Below, piece after piece: positions 25,964 to 36,513 of a stretch of DNA of 64,000 nucleotides. The stretch is from assembly GCF_001637205.1 (NCBI RefSeq), contig NZ_LVJH01000017.1, positions 124,001-188,000 of the forward strand, in the 5' to 3' direction. Position numbers and translations under genes: made by a program. The stretch comes from Paenibacillus glacialis. Lineage in GTDB: Bacteria > Bacillota > Bacilli > Paenibacillales > Paenibacillaceae. The notes under the pieces were generated by a model. The model was not told the origin of the DNA and did not search any database. It saw nothing but the letters and a program-made list of their open reading frames with translations. Each line of letters starts with the position of its first letter. The first letter of the stretch is position 1.

Positions 25964-26542
25964 GTGTTGCGTATTTTATTTGTGTGTACAGGAAATACAT
26001 GCCGTAGCCCCATGGCGGAAGCTATTCTCCGGAAATTAGCTAAAGAACGTGGACTTAAGCTTGAGGTACAGTCTGCAGGTGTAGCTGCTAGCGAAGGGAT
26101 TCCTATTTCTCGACATGCAGAAGCGGTACTGCGTGATCATAATATAGATGACAAGATAACTTCTAAGACATTGAGATTAGACATCGTACGTGATAGTGGT
26201 CTAATTCTTACCTTAACTCAAGCACATAAACAACATGTTATTAGGAATTTCCCAGAAGTTGTGGGTAGAATCTATACACTGAAGGAATATGCTGAGGATG
26301 ATGAAGCTGTACTTCGAGATGTTGCAGAGCTGGATACACTATATGCGGCTTGGGCAATGAATAATGCGCTAGGTAAGCCGATGGAGAACAGGAAACGCAT
26401 GATTGAGATTCAACAGCGTATTCCAAGCTTCGATATATCGGACCCATATGGCGGGTCGCGAGAAGATTATGAGGTGGCTGCAGCGGAGATACGTACAGCG
26501 ATTGATCGTTTATTATTGAAGTTAGAAGAGAATTCTAACTAA
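25964..26542 (+). CDS. ywlE: Protein-arginine phosphatase (YwlE-type LMW phosphatase)
   Basis: Low-molecular-weight phosphatase fold that removes phosphate from arginine residues marked by McsB. The P-loop is CTGNTCRS (residues 8-15); Thr12 is the residue that distinguishes arginine from tyrosine phosphatases. The acid motif appears as DISDPYGGSREDYEV near the C-terminus. At 192 residues it is about 40 longer than B. subtilis YwlE because of an insert around residues 120-152, just before the DP motif. GTG at 25964 follows GGAGG by 9 nt. Confidence 0.9.
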   Translation: MLRILFVCTGNTCRSPMAEAILRKLAKERGLKLEVQSAGVAASEGIPISRHAEAVLRDHNIDDKITSKTLRLDIVRDSGLILTLTQAHKQHVIRNFPEVVGRIYTLKEYAEDDEAVLRDVAELDTLYAAWAMNNALGKPMENRKRMIEIQQRIPSFDISDPYGGSREDYEVAAAEIRTAIDRLLLKLEENSN

Positions 26543-26549
26543 ATGACCG

Positions 26550-26578
26550 TTGCATTTCATCGTCGTTTGTTTTATCAT
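26550..26578 (+). promoter_or_regulatory. Putative promoter of the ZTP riboswitch transcript
   Basis: TTGCAT, a 17-bp spacer and TATCAT, with the expected start near 26585, about ten bases before the aptamer. Confidence 0.5.
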
Positions 26579-26594
26579 GAATTTAGAAGAATCG

Positions 26595-26708
26595 GTTCCG
26601 ATGTAACTGGCGACGCTGTGGATTAACCACGATGGAGCATCGGGATATACGGCCGGTCGCCTGGGCACAAGAGCAATTCTACGGAGTACCGTAGACTGCT
26701 CTTTTTTC
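26595..26708 (+). ncRNA. ZTP (pfl) riboswitch with intrinsic terminator
   Basis: P1 is CCGATG (26598-26603) paired with CATCGG (26638-26643). Within it are the conserved AACTGGCGA, a GTGG-ATTAA-CCAC P2 hairpin and TGGAGC. The 3' subdomain carries the hallmark CGCCTGGGCA (26658-26667), whose CGCC can form the known pseudoknot with GGCG. A two-part terminator stem (AGAGCA/TGCTCT with CTACGG/CCGTAG inside) and TTTTTT follow at 26670-26708. ZTP riboswitches sense the folate-stress alarmone ZMP/ZTP and allow read-through when it binds. The regulated genes here would be rpiB, ywlG and possibly glyA, glyA being a classic member of the regulon. Confidence 0.88.
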
Positions 26709-26776
26709 GTCTTTTGGCTCATTTGAGGTATAATGGTACAAGACAAAAGAGGAATAATTAGGAGGTTTTTCGACAG

Positions 26777-27232
26777 ATGAGGATTGCTTTAGGGACAGAT
26801 CACGGTGGTATTCGCTTGAAACAGGACATCAAGAGTGTTATTGAGAAATTGGGGCACGTCGTTGTGGATGTAGGTTGTGATTGCTCGGATGCTGTTGATT
26901 ACCCGGATTATGCTCTTCCTGTTTGTGAACAGGTTATTTCGGGTGAAGTAGACCGAGGGATATTAGTATGTGGGACGGGTATTGGTATGAGTATTGCGGC
27001 TAATAAGGTTCCTGGCATTCGGTGCGCACTTGTCCACGATACATTCTCTGCTAAGGCGACACGAGAACATAATGATACAAATGTACTCGCACTCGGAGAG
27101 CGTGTCATTGGTCCTGGCTTAGCTTGTGAAATCGTTAAGGAATGGCTTGTTACGGAGTTCAGTGGAGAAGAGCGCCATGTAAACCGTGTGAACAAAATCA
27201 AGCTTATCGAAGATCGGTATCTGCAAGGCTGA
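26777..27232 (+). CDS. rpiB: Ribose-5-phosphate isomerase B
   Basis: Interconverts ribose-5-P and ribulose-5-P in the pentose phosphate pathway. RpiB/LacAB fold with GTDHGGIRLK at the N-terminus, the CGTGIGMSIAANK loop holding the catalytic Cys, and HDTFSAKATREHNDTNVLALG. 151 residues is typical. AGGAGG lies upstream. It is the first gene after the ZTP riboswitch; a TATAAT between terminator and gene (26732-26737) could also give riboswitch-independent transcription. Confidence 0.95.
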   Translation: MRIALGTDHGGIRLKQDIKSVIEKLGHVVVDVGCDCSDAVDYPDYALPVCEQVISGEVDRGILVCGTGIGMSIAANKVPGIRCALVHDTFSAKATREHNDTNVLALGERVIGPGLACEIVKEWLVTEFSGEERHVNRVNKIKLIEDRYLQG

Positions 27233-27245
27233 GGAGGATTTCTTC

Positions 27246-27854
27246 ATGGATCAAAGTTCGATATCAGCAGGTGGTTCTCTTAAAGAGCAAGTAGCACTAG
27301 TATTGCGTGAAATTGTTGAGGTTGCTCATCTAGGTGCGGGGAAGGTACTCGTGGTCGGTACGAGTACCAGTGAAGTAGCGGGTAGTCGTATAGGCACAGC
27401 AGGGGCATTGGAAGTAGCAATCGAATTGCTTCTTGGTATTGAAGAGGTTCGAGAAGAGTATGGATTTCATGTGGTGTTTCAATGTTGTGAGCATTTGAAT
27501 AGGTCGTTAGTGATAGAGCGGACTCTTTTGGAAGAACTATGTTTAACTGAAGTGGCTGCGATTCCTTATCCTACGGCAGGAGGTTCAATGGCTTCTGCTG
27601 CTTATCGGAAAATGTCGAATCCTTGCCTTGCTGAAAGCGTGGAAGCTCATGCTGGAATCGACATCGGTGAGACTATGATTGGGATGCACATACGGCATGT
27701 AGCGGTACCTTTTCGTCCTAGCATTCGTTATATAGGGCATGCCCGCGTGAATGCTGCGTATACTCGTCCGAAGCTGATTGGCGGCGAACGAGCGCAATAT
27801 CGATTGGAAGAGGAATCTTCCATTTCGCAAGGCAATTCTCATTCTTGTGATTAA
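27246..27854 (+). CDS. ywlG: YwlG/UPF0340 family protein
   Basis: Conserved cytoplasmic protein of 202 residues, family TIGR01440/UPF0340. Recognisable blocks are VLVVGTSTSEVAGSRIGTAG near the N-terminus, FQCCEHLNRSLVIER, and IPYPTAGGSMASAAYRKM with HAGIDIGETMIGMHIRHVAV. The biochemical role is unknown; the fold and the Cys-Glu-His cluster suggest a small-molecule enzyme. It starts 13 bp after rpiB with GAGGAGG, so the two are co-transcribed, as ywlF-ywlG in B. subtilis. Confidence 0.9.
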   Translation: MDQSSISAGGSLKEQVALVLREIVEVAHLGAGKVLVVGTSTSEVAGSRIGTAGALEVAIELLLGIEEVREEYGFHVVFQCCEHLNRSLVIERTLLEELCLTEVAAIPYPTAGGSMASAAYRKMSNPCLAESVEAHAGIDIGETMIGMHIRHVAVPFRPSIRYIGHARVNAAYTRPKLIGGERAQYRLEEESSISQGNSHSCD

Positions 27855-27893
27855 CTATAAAAGTGAAATGCAGTGACGAGTAAAAAATGGATC

Positions 27894-28119
27894 CAATCCA
27901 TAGTCAGTACTAGCAGGAGGTAGCGAGGGTGACGAAATTGTCCTGAAGAAGCGAAAGCGTTCGCCTACAAGCTTTCCGTAGGAAAGCTACTACGAAAGCA
28001 TAAGCTTGCCCTATGATTTCAACCGCATAGGCGGTATACAATCAAGAAATCAGAGGGCAACCGCGATCGGAAGGACAATTCGTTATCGTAGCGGTGATTC
28101 TAGCACTGGTTATGGATTG
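27894..28119 (+). ncRNA. 226-nt branched palindromic element before glyA (candidate structured RNA)
   Basis: Outer arms CAATCCATA/TATGGATTG, CAGTACTAG/CTAGCACTG (one mismatch) and AATTGTCCT/AGGACAATT pair in nested order across 226 nt. Inside are AGCTTTCC-GTA-GGAAAGCT, GCGAAAGCGTTCGC, and a long arm GCCCTATGATTTC/GAAATCAGAGGGC enclosing ACCGC/GCGGT. Nesting of several stems argues for a folded RNA or a mobile palindromic repeat. It resembles no riboswitch I know. A GGCAACCGCG stretch only superficially recalls a T-box. Confidence 0.5.
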
Positions 28120-28122
28120 AAC

Positions 28123-28205
28123 AAAAAAACTTTAAAGTAATATGCTTTCGATGCAAGTTTTTTTGAAGATTATTCATGAAGTAACACACAAAAACTTTTA
28201 GGAGG
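28123..28205 (+). promoter_or_regulatory. Alternating stem-loop leader of glyA
   Basis: AAAAAAACTT (28123-28132), AAGTTTTTTT (28155-28164) and AAAAACTT (28190-28197) give two mutually exclusive stems, the last arm ending two bases before AGGAGG. The spacer TAAAGTAATATGCTTTCGATGC matches the spacers of the fni and atpG leaders. Confidence 0.6.
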
Positions 28206-28214
28206 AACATTATC

Positions 28215-29462
28215 ATGGAACAATTACGCAATTATGACCCAGCAGTATTAGAGGCTATGAACTTGGAACTTAAGCGTCAACGCAATAATATTGAACTTAT
28301 CGCTTCGGAGAATATTGTGAGTGAAGCAGTTATGGAAGCTATGGGTTCCGTACTAACGAATAAATACGCAGAGGGATATCCGGGTAAAAGATATTATGGC
28401 GGTTGTGAACATGTCGATATCGTAGAAGACATCGCTCGTGATCGTGCAAAAGAATTGTTTGGTGCTGAGCATGTTAACTTACAGCCGCATTCTGGTGCAC
28501 AGGCGAATATGGCAGTCTATCTTGCGGCTCTTCAACCTGGAGATACTGTACTGGGTATGAATCTTGCTCACGGCGGACATTTAACACACGGAAGTCCGGT
28601 TAATGCTTCGGGTTTGTTGTATAACTTTGTTCCTTACGGTGTTCAAGAAGATACTTTCTTAATTGATTATGATGAAGTGCGTAAATTAGCATTCAAACAT
28701 CGTCCTCGTTTACTTGTAGCGGGTGCAAGTGCATACCCACGTACCATTGATTTTGAAGCTCTTGCTTCCATTGCTAATGATGTAGGAGCGCTATTCATGG
28801 TGGATATGGCTCATATTGCAGGATTAGTTGCTGGAGGAGTTCATCCGAGTCCTGTACCGCACGCACATTTTGTGACAACAACAACACACAAAACACTTCG
28901 TGGTCCTCGTGGAGGAATGATTATCTGTAAGCAACCATGGGCGCAAGCAATTGACAAGGCTGTATTCCCAGGATCGCAAGGTGGACCTTTAATGCATGTT
29001 ATCGCTTCTAAAGCTGTAGCTCTTAAGGAAGCATTGGACCCAACATTTAAAACTTATGCGCAGAACGTTGTTAAGAACGCTCAAGTGTTGGCTGAGACGT
29101 TAATCAGTGAAGGATTGAACATCGTTTCAGGTGGCACGGATAACCACTTGATGTTAATTGATACACGTAGTGTGAATATTACGGGTAAATTGGCAGAGAA
29201 GGTACTCGATTCAATTGGTATTACTGTAAATAAGAATGCGATTCCGTTTGACCCGACAAGCCCGTTCGTAACGAGTGGTATCCGTCTGGGTACTCCGGCT
29301 GCAACATCACGTGGCATGGATGAGAAGGCTATGGTTGAAATTGGGAAGATCATTGCTCTAACGCTTAAGAACCCAGACAATGAAGCGGTATTAGCGCAAG
29401 CTACTGCGCGTGTAACTGAGTTAACAGATCAATACCCGCTATATTCCGATTTGAAATATTAA
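28215..29462 (+). CDS. glyA: Serine hydroxymethyltransferase
   Basis: PLP enzyme converting serine and tetrahydrofolate to glycine and 5,10-methylene-THF, the main source of one-carbon units. [36 protein letters not shown] and the PLP-lysine motif [14 protein letters not shown] are intact; 415 residues is standard. AGGAGG with ATG at 28215. Upstream are the alternating stem-loop leader, the 226-nt palindrome and, beyond ywlG, the ZTP riboswitch. This suggests layered control by folate status. Confidence 0.98.
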   Translation: MEQLRNYDPAVLEAMNLELKRQRNNIELIASENIVSEAVMEAMGSVLTNKYAEGYPGKRYYGGCEHVDIVEDIARDRAKELFGAEHVNLQPHSGAQANMAVYLAALQPGDTVLGMNLAHGGHLTHGSPVNASGLLYNFVPYGVQEDTFLIDYDEVRKLAFKHRPRLLVAGASAYPRTIDFEALASIANDVGALFMVDMAHIAGLVAGGVHPSPVPHAHFVTTTTHKTLRGPRGGMIICKQPWAQAIDKAVFPGSQGGPLMHVIASKAVALKEALDPTFKTYAQNVVKNAQVLAETLISEGLNIVSGGTDNHLMLIDTRSVNITGKLAEKVLDSIGITVNKNAIPFDPTSPFVTSGIRLGTPAATSRGMDEKAMVEIGKIIALTLKNPDNEAVLAQATARVTELTDQYPLYSDLKY

Positions 29463-29480
29463 GAATTGCAAAGGTTATTT

Positions 29481-29518
29481 AGAAGGGCTGGAGAAGTTTC
29501 TCCGGTCCTTCTTTCTTG
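29481..29518 (+). terminator. Terminator of glyA
   Basis: AGAAGG/CCTTCT with inner GGAGAA/TTCTCC, followed by a TTCTTG end. Confidence 0.7.
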
Positions 29519-29912
29519 CAAATATTGTCGAAAAACAAACTTCATTAAAGAATGCTTAGTTTTCGATGAATGTTTTCGATGAATATGATGAAACTATGTG
29601 AGAAATAGAACGTAGATATAAGAATGTGTTTTGAGGGATGCAGTAAGTTGAGAATCATATGTGGGTATATTATAAACGAAACGTATGGAATCCCTATTTT
29701 ACGCAACGGGATGTATAACAATCCACCAAAATAATATCGTTAAATCAGCGTGAATCCATCAATATTCTGAGATGGTTTCCCCGGTTATGCTTTACTTCGA
29801 TCTAAGTGGGTGCAAATTCCTTTTTCAGAATGCTATAATAGACAAGATTTGAAGTTGAAATAGCAGTGATCAGACAACAATAAGACATATGAATTAACCG
29901 GAGGGACTTACC
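29519..29912. other. Intergenic region before upp: repeat scrap and promoter
   Basis: 29536-29558 (CAAACTT..TTAAAGAATGCTTA) resembles the spacer of the stem-loop leaders and is followed by a perfect 13-bp tandem repeat GTTTTCGATGAAT x2 (29559-29584). TGCAAA, 17 bp, TATAAT at 29811-29839 with a TGn extension is the probable upp promoter. No gene was recognised in between. Confidence 0.45.
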
Positions 29913-30548
29913 ATGGGACAAGGGAAATTGGTGATTTGTGATCACCCTTTGATTCAACACAAGCTTACTTTTATTCGTGATGTAGAGACTAATACTAAGG
30001 ATTTTCGAGAACTTGTTGATGAAGTAGCTACTTTAATGGCATATGAAATTACACGAGATGTCCCACTAGAGACTGTTACAGTGCAGACACCAGTGGCGAC
30101 GACAGAAAGTCGTGTCATTTCTGGGCGCATGTTAGGACTTGTTCCAATCCTACGGGCTGGACTTGGAATGCTGGATGGCGTACTAAAGTTGCTTCCTGCA
30201 GCAAAGGTGGGTCACGTTGGATTATTCCGCGATCCTGACACACTGCAACCAGTAGAATACTATACAAAGTTACCAACGGATGTTACGGAACGTGAATTAA
30301 TTGTGATCGATCCTATGCTTGCAACAGGCGGTTCCGCAATCGCTGCCATTGATGTTCTGAAGAAACGTGGCTGCACTCAGATTAAAATGATGAATCTCAT
30401 TGCTGCACCAGAAGGTGTTAAGGCTGTACAGGATGCTCATCCTGATGTAGACATCTATGTAGCAGCATTAGATGAACGGTTGGATGATCATGGATATATT
30501 ATCCCTGGATTAGGGGATGCAGGAGACCGTCTATACGGAACAAAGTAA
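29913..30548 (+). CDS. upp: Uracil phosphoribosyltransferase
   Basis: Salvages uracil to UMP with PRPP. Conserved blocks: [36 protein letters not shown] and the PRPP loop [17 protein letters not shown]. 211 residues; normal length. GGAGGG precedes the ATG. It lies between glyA and mnaA as in B. subtilis; mnaA begins 21 bp later, so the two share a transcript. Confidence 0.97.
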   Translation: MGQGKLVICDHPLIQHKLTFIRDVETNTKDFRELVDEVATLMAYEITRDVPLETVTVQTPVATTESRVISGRMLGLVPILRAGLGMLDGVLKLLPAAKVGHVGLFRDPDTLQPVEYYTKLPTDVTERELIVIDPMLATGGSAIAAIDVLKKRGCTQIKMMNLIAAPEGVKAVQDAHPDVDIYVAALDERLDDHGYIIPGLGDAGDRLYGTK

Positions 30549-30569
30549 GAAAAGAGAGGTATTCCATTT

Positions 30570-31727
30570 ATGTCAAAGATAAAAGTGATGACGATCTTCG
30601 GAGTTCGTCCTGAAGCGATTAAGATGGCTCCACTCATTCTTGAATTGCAGAAACACTCGGACAGAATTGAATCAGTTGTTTGTGTAACGGCACAACATCG
30701 TCAGATGCTAGATCAAGTGCTAGATGTATTTAAGATCCATCCCGATTATGATCTGGACATTATGAAGGAAAGTCAGACACTGAATGAAATTTCAATTCGT
30801 GTATTGGCAGGGCTTGAACCTGTGCTTCGCGAAGCTAAGCCTGATATTGTACTCGTGCATGGAGATACATTGACGACCTTCCTCGCTAGTTATGCAGCAT
30901 TTATGCAACAGATTCAAGTAGGGCATGTAGAGGCAGGGTTAAGAACATGGAATAAGCAATCACCTTTCCCTGAGGAGATGAATCGTCAGTTGACTGGAGT
31001 TATTGCTGACCTTCACTTTTCTCCTACAGATATGTCTGCAAATAATTTGCTTTCTGAAAACAAATCAAAGTCAAGCATTTATATCACAGGAAATACAGTC
31101 ACAGATGTGTTTCAATATACTGTACAACCCGATTATGAACATCCTGTATTGGATTGGGCATCAGGTAAAAGACTTATTCTGATGACAGCACATCGCAGGG
31201 AGTCTCAGGGGGAGCCACATCGTCAAATTTTTAATGCGATTAAACGAATTGCTGATGAATTCGAAGATGTAGCTATTGTATATCCTGTTCATCCTAGTCC
31301 TGCTGTCAAGGACCCAGCACATGAGATTCTAGGGAGCCACCCTCGGATCAAACTGATCGAACCGTTGGATGTTGTGGATTTACATAATTTCTATCCACAT
31401 ACGCATTTGATTCTAACTGATTCTGGAGGACTACAAGAAGAAGCACCATCCTTTGGTGTACCTGTCCTTGTGCTTCGTGATACGACAGAACGTCCTGAGG
31501 GAATTGAAGCAGGAACACTAGAATTGGTGGGCACGGACGAGGAGAAGGTGTATGAATGGACTAAGCGATTGTTAACGGATCCTGTCGTCTATGAATCTAT
31601 GAGTAAAGCTGCCAACCCATATGGTGATGGAAAAGCTTCAGAAAGAATTGTCAATGCGATTCTTCACAATTTCGGATTAGAAAGCGAACGTCCTGAAGAG
31701 TTTCACAGAATGTTCACAAAAGGGTGA
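30570..31727 (+). CDS. mnaA: UDP-N-acetylglucosamine 2-epimerase (non-hydrolysing)
   Basis: Interconverts UDP-GlcNAc and UDP-ManNAc, supplying ManNAc for the teichoic-acid linkage unit or secondary wall polymer. GT-B fold with MTIFGVRPEAIKMAPLILEL, VLVHGDTLTTFLASYAAF, VGHVEAGLRTWNKQSPFPEE and SGGLQEEAPSFGVPVLVLRD. 385 residues is typical. It is functionally connected to tagO and the TagA-type transferase in this window, which use the same linkage-unit pathway. Confidence 0.96.
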   Translation: MSKIKVMTIFGVRPEAIKMAPLILELQKHSDRIESVVCVTAQHRQMLDQVLDVFKIHPDYDLDIMKESQTLNEISIRVLAGLEPVLREAKPDIVLVHGDTLTTFLASYAAFMQQIQVGHVEAGLRTWNKQSPFPEEMNRQLTGVIADLHFSPTDMSANNLLSENKSKSSIYITGNTVTDVFQYTVQPDYEHPVLDWASGKRLILMTAHRRESQGEPHRQIFNAIKRIADEFEDVAIVYPVHPSPAVKDPAHEILGSHPRIKLIEPLDVVDLHNFYPHTHLILTDSGGLQEEAPSFGVPVLVLRDTTERPEGIEAGTLELVGTDEEKVYEWTKRLLTDPVVYESMSKAANPYGDGKASERIVNAILHNFGLESERPEEFHRMFTKG

Positions 31728-31898
31728 GTTAGTGTTATATTTATATCCATAGAATAGTGTACAGTTATACTGTACGGTTTCCGTGGTTTTGCTCGCTTTG
31801 CGACATTGGAATTAACTCATTTTCACGCTTTAATGCGATGAAAACGTTTGATTGACAAACTCTTCAGTCATTCAGTAAAATTAGTTGGGATTAATGCT

Positions 31899-32132
31899 AT
31901 GGACAACCCACAACGCAAAGATAATCCATGGTTTATGGCTCTATATATTGGTGGAGCCGGAGGCATTCTTGCTACCTATATTCTCATTGGTTTTTTTACA
32001 GCGAGATGGTTGGTGAGTATGGTGGAAGGACCAAGATATTGGATCGCAATTGGTACGATTTCAGGTTTAGTGTTAGGTTCCTTTCATATTGTCATGTTGA
32101 TCAAAAAAATGATGGGGGAACAAGATGGATGA
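31899..32132 (+). CDS. AtpZ/AtpI-like small membrane protein
   Basis: 77-residue protein with two hydrophobic helices (about residues 13-35 and 45-68), starting MDNPQRKDNPWFMALYIGG. It matches the layout of AtpZ/AtpI-family proteins found ahead of F-type ATP synthase operons, which may carry Mg/Ca or help c-ring assembly. The ribosome binding site is weak; a TTG at 31848 would add 17 residues. It overlaps atpI by 8 bp. Confidence 0.75.
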   Translation: MDNPQRKDNPWFMALYIGGAGGILATYILIGFFTARWLVSMVEGPRYWIAIGTISGLVLGSFHIVMLIKKMMGEQDG

Positions 32133-32502
32133 TATAGCTTCCATTGTGAAGGGTGTCACAAGAATGACATTGGTCATTATGGCAGGATTGTTGTTGGGAT
32201 GGGCCCTTCATCCGGAAACCAGGATTTATACGCTGGGTATGGTCTTAGGACTGGTAGGAGGTTTGGTAAGTGTTCGCCATCTTGGAGCTAAAACCCGGAA
32301 AGTTGCACGTGCCGTTGCAACGCAAGAGTCGAGGTCATTTAGCCTAGGCTTTATAAGCCGAATTAGTTTCGCAATTCTAGTTGTGATGTTCTCAGTGAAG
32401 ATCGAACATTTTTCATTGGAACTAACCATCGCTGGACTCTTCTTACCACAGCTTTTGACCATTCCTGTAGGTATATATTTGAGTGTGAAAAAGAAAATTT
32501 AA
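32125..32502 (+). CDS. atpI: ATP synthase subunit I
   Basis: 125-residue membrane protein with four hydrophobic segments, first gene of the classical Bacillus atp operon. The TLVIMAGLLLGWALHPET and FLPQLLTIPVGIYLSV regions fit the AtpI family, which assists assembly of the c-ring. It overlaps the AtpZ-like gene and lies 30 bp before atpB. Confidence 0.85.
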   Translation: MDDIASIVKGVTRMTLVIMAGLLLGWALHPETRIYTLGMVLGLVGGLVSVRHLGAKTRKVARAVATQESRSFSLGFISRISFAILVVMFSVKIEHFSLELTIAGLFLPQLLTIPVGIYLSVKKKI

Positions 32503-32532
32503 ATATTAAGCGAAAGGAGGAAATACATTTCA

Positions 32533-33294
32533 ATGCATGAACATCCGATTATCCATGTTGGGGGACTGAGTCTCGATCTATCCGCCATTTCTATGCTGTT
32601 GGTGAGTATGATTGTTGTATTCGTGTTCGTTAGACTCTGCGTTAGTAATCTATCAGTAGAAAACCCTTCCAAGCTACAGAATTTTATGGAGTGGGTTGTG
32701 GAATTTGTTCAGAGTCTGATCGGAAGCGCAATGGATTTGAAGAAGGGTAAGCAGTATATATCATTAGGACTTACACTAATTCTATTCATTTTTGTATCTA
32801 ACTTGTTAGGACTACCGTTTTCTATCATTACTGAAGCAAACGGCCCTACAGAAATCTTTGGTTACGTTATTGAAGCCACAAGAAATTTAGGAGCTGGCGA
32901 GCATGCTGAGATTCTTTGGTGGAAATCACCAACTGCAGACATTAACATGACTGCTGGTCTTGCAATCGTTATTTTCATCTTAATGAACTATCTTGGGCTT
33001 AAACATAACCGCAAATATTATTTGAGACATTATATCGAACCGTTTCCGATTTTCCTTCCATTGAATATTATTGAGAACTTAGCTAAGCCAATTGCTCTTG
33101 CAATCCGGTTGTTCGCTAATATATTCGCTGGGGAAGTACTGATTACCGTTATCCTGAAGTTAGGTATCATAGGGATTCCGTTTCTTGCGGTTTGGCAAGG
33201 ATTCAGTATATTCGTAGGCGCATTACAAGCCTTCATATTTGTAATTCTGAGTATGGTTTACATCGCTCAAACAACGATTCATGAAGAACATTAA
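32533..33294 (+). CDS. atpB: F1Fo ATP synthase subunit a
   Basis: Integral membrane stator subunit forming the two proton half-channels. The essential arginine lies in AKPIALAIRLFANIFAGEVL; the final helix has AFIFVILSMVYIAQTTIHEEH. 253 residues, five to six helices. AAAGGAGG precedes the ATG. The position between atpI and atpE is conserved. Confidence 0.97.
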   Translation: MHEHPIIHVGGLSLDLSAISMLLVSMIVVFVFVRLCVSNLSVENPSKLQNFMEWVVEFVQSLIGSAMDLKKGKQYISLGLTLILFIFVSNLLGLPFSIITEANGPTEIFGYVIEATRNLGAGEHAEILWWKSPTADINMTAGLAIVIFILMNYLGLKHNRKYYLRHYIEPFPIFLPLNIIENLAKPIALAIRLFANIFAGEVLITVILKLGIIGIPFLAVWQGFSIFVGALQAFIFVILSMVYIAQTTIHEEH

Positions 33295-33367
33295 TTAACT
33301 TCAGCGAAAAGATTCCATTCTTTGCGCAGAAGATATTATATTACACAAAATAATAAGAAGATTTTAA

Positions 33368-33595
<228 letters not shown>

Positions 33596-33654
33596 ATAGT
33601 ATTGGTTGGCGGGGAGGGCCGATGCCATCCACGCCTTCGTTTTGTTCAAATCAT

Positions 33655-33685
33655 CAGTACGTATAAATTGAATTTATATGTACTG
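33655..33685 (+). promoter_or_regulatory. Hairpin between atpE and atpF
   Basis: 15-bp arms (CAGTACGTATAAATT and its complement with one G-U) around a single G. There is no T-tract, so it is more likely an mRNA-stabilising or processing site than a terminator. It sits where the high-demand c-subunit message ends. Confidence 0.5.
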
Positions 33686-33780
33686 TAGTTTCTTTTTGAT
33701 AAACGCAATGCATCAGTAGATGACTTGAAACGTTTATGGTGGTAATTCGCACTTCGTGCTAACAGAAAGGAGTGACTTCA

Positions 33781-34265
33781 GTGGATCTTCATTGGGAGAC
33801 TATCGTCATATCTATTGTCTCATTTATCGTTCTATATTGGGCGCTTAGTAGATATGCTTTTGACAAGTTATTTAACATTATGGAGCAACGTCGTGTACTC
33901 GTTCTAAAACAATTAGAAGATGCTAAACAAACGAAAGAACAAGCAACTCAATATGTTGAAGATCAGAAGGCTGCGTTGAATGAAGCTCGTAAAGAAGCTT
34001 ATGAAATCGTAGAACGCTCTAAACAGACAAGTAGTAAGCAAGCGGAACAGATTCTTGAAGAAGCTAGCAACGCCGTGGTACGTCTTAAGTCTGAGGCTGT
34101 ACGCGATATTGAAAGCGAAAAGAACAAGGCTGTGGAAGCATTGCGAAGCGAAATTGGTACTGTTTCAGTAAAAATCGCATCCAAATTGCTTGAAAAAGAA
34201 GTCAATATGGATAATACGCAAGAACAACTTGTGGACCAATACCTCAAAGAGGTAGGGGGCAAATC

Positions 34266-34269
<4 letters not shown>
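33781..34269 (+). CDS. atpF: F1Fo ATP synthase subunit b
   Basis: Peripheral-stalk subunit: one N-terminal membrane helix (ETIVISIVSFIVLYWALSRY) and a long charged coiled coil to the C-terminus. 162 residues. GTG at 33781 was chosen because AAAGGAG lies 8 nt upstream and the protein then starts MDLHWETI; a GTG at 33772 falls within the site. It overlaps atpH by 4 bp. Confidence 0.96.
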
Positions 34270-36343
<2,074 letters not shown>

Positions 36344-36394
36344 ACTATATAACCGGGCCGTAAGGCTCGGTATCACTATTTATAAATGATGAAC

Positions 36395-36513
36395 GATGCT
36401 AGTTTTGACTTCGTCAAAATTAAGTTAATGTTTAGGATGCTAGTTTTGACTTCGTCAAAACTTAAGTTAATGCTTACGATGCTAGTTTTGACTTCGTCAA
36501 AACTTTGAGGTGG
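36395..36513 (+). repeat. Three tandem 41/42-bp stem-loop repeats before atpG
   Basis: Units begin GATGCT at 36395, 36436 and 36478. Each has AGTTTTGAC-TTC-GTCAAAACT (9-bp stem, TTC loop); the first copy has a C-to-T change kept as a G-U pair. The first two are followed by TAAGTTAATGYTTASGATGC spacers. The last arm ends two bases before GAGGTGG. Each 3' arm can also pair with the next 5' arm. Confidence 0.88.

Noticed and set aside
27894..28119. T-box riboswitch before glyA
   Set aside because: GGCAACCGCG only partly matches the AGGGTGGNACCGCG box, and no terminator with a U-tract follows.
31759..31775. GTACAG-N5-CTGTAC dyad after mnaA as an operator or LexA box
   Set aside because: Does not match the Bacillus LexA consensus and has no T-tract; its role cannot be supported.
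31838..31852. CcpA cre site before the atp operon
   Set aside because: ATGAAAACGTTTGAT fits the degenerate consensus except for one fixed position; alone it is not enough to claim regulation.
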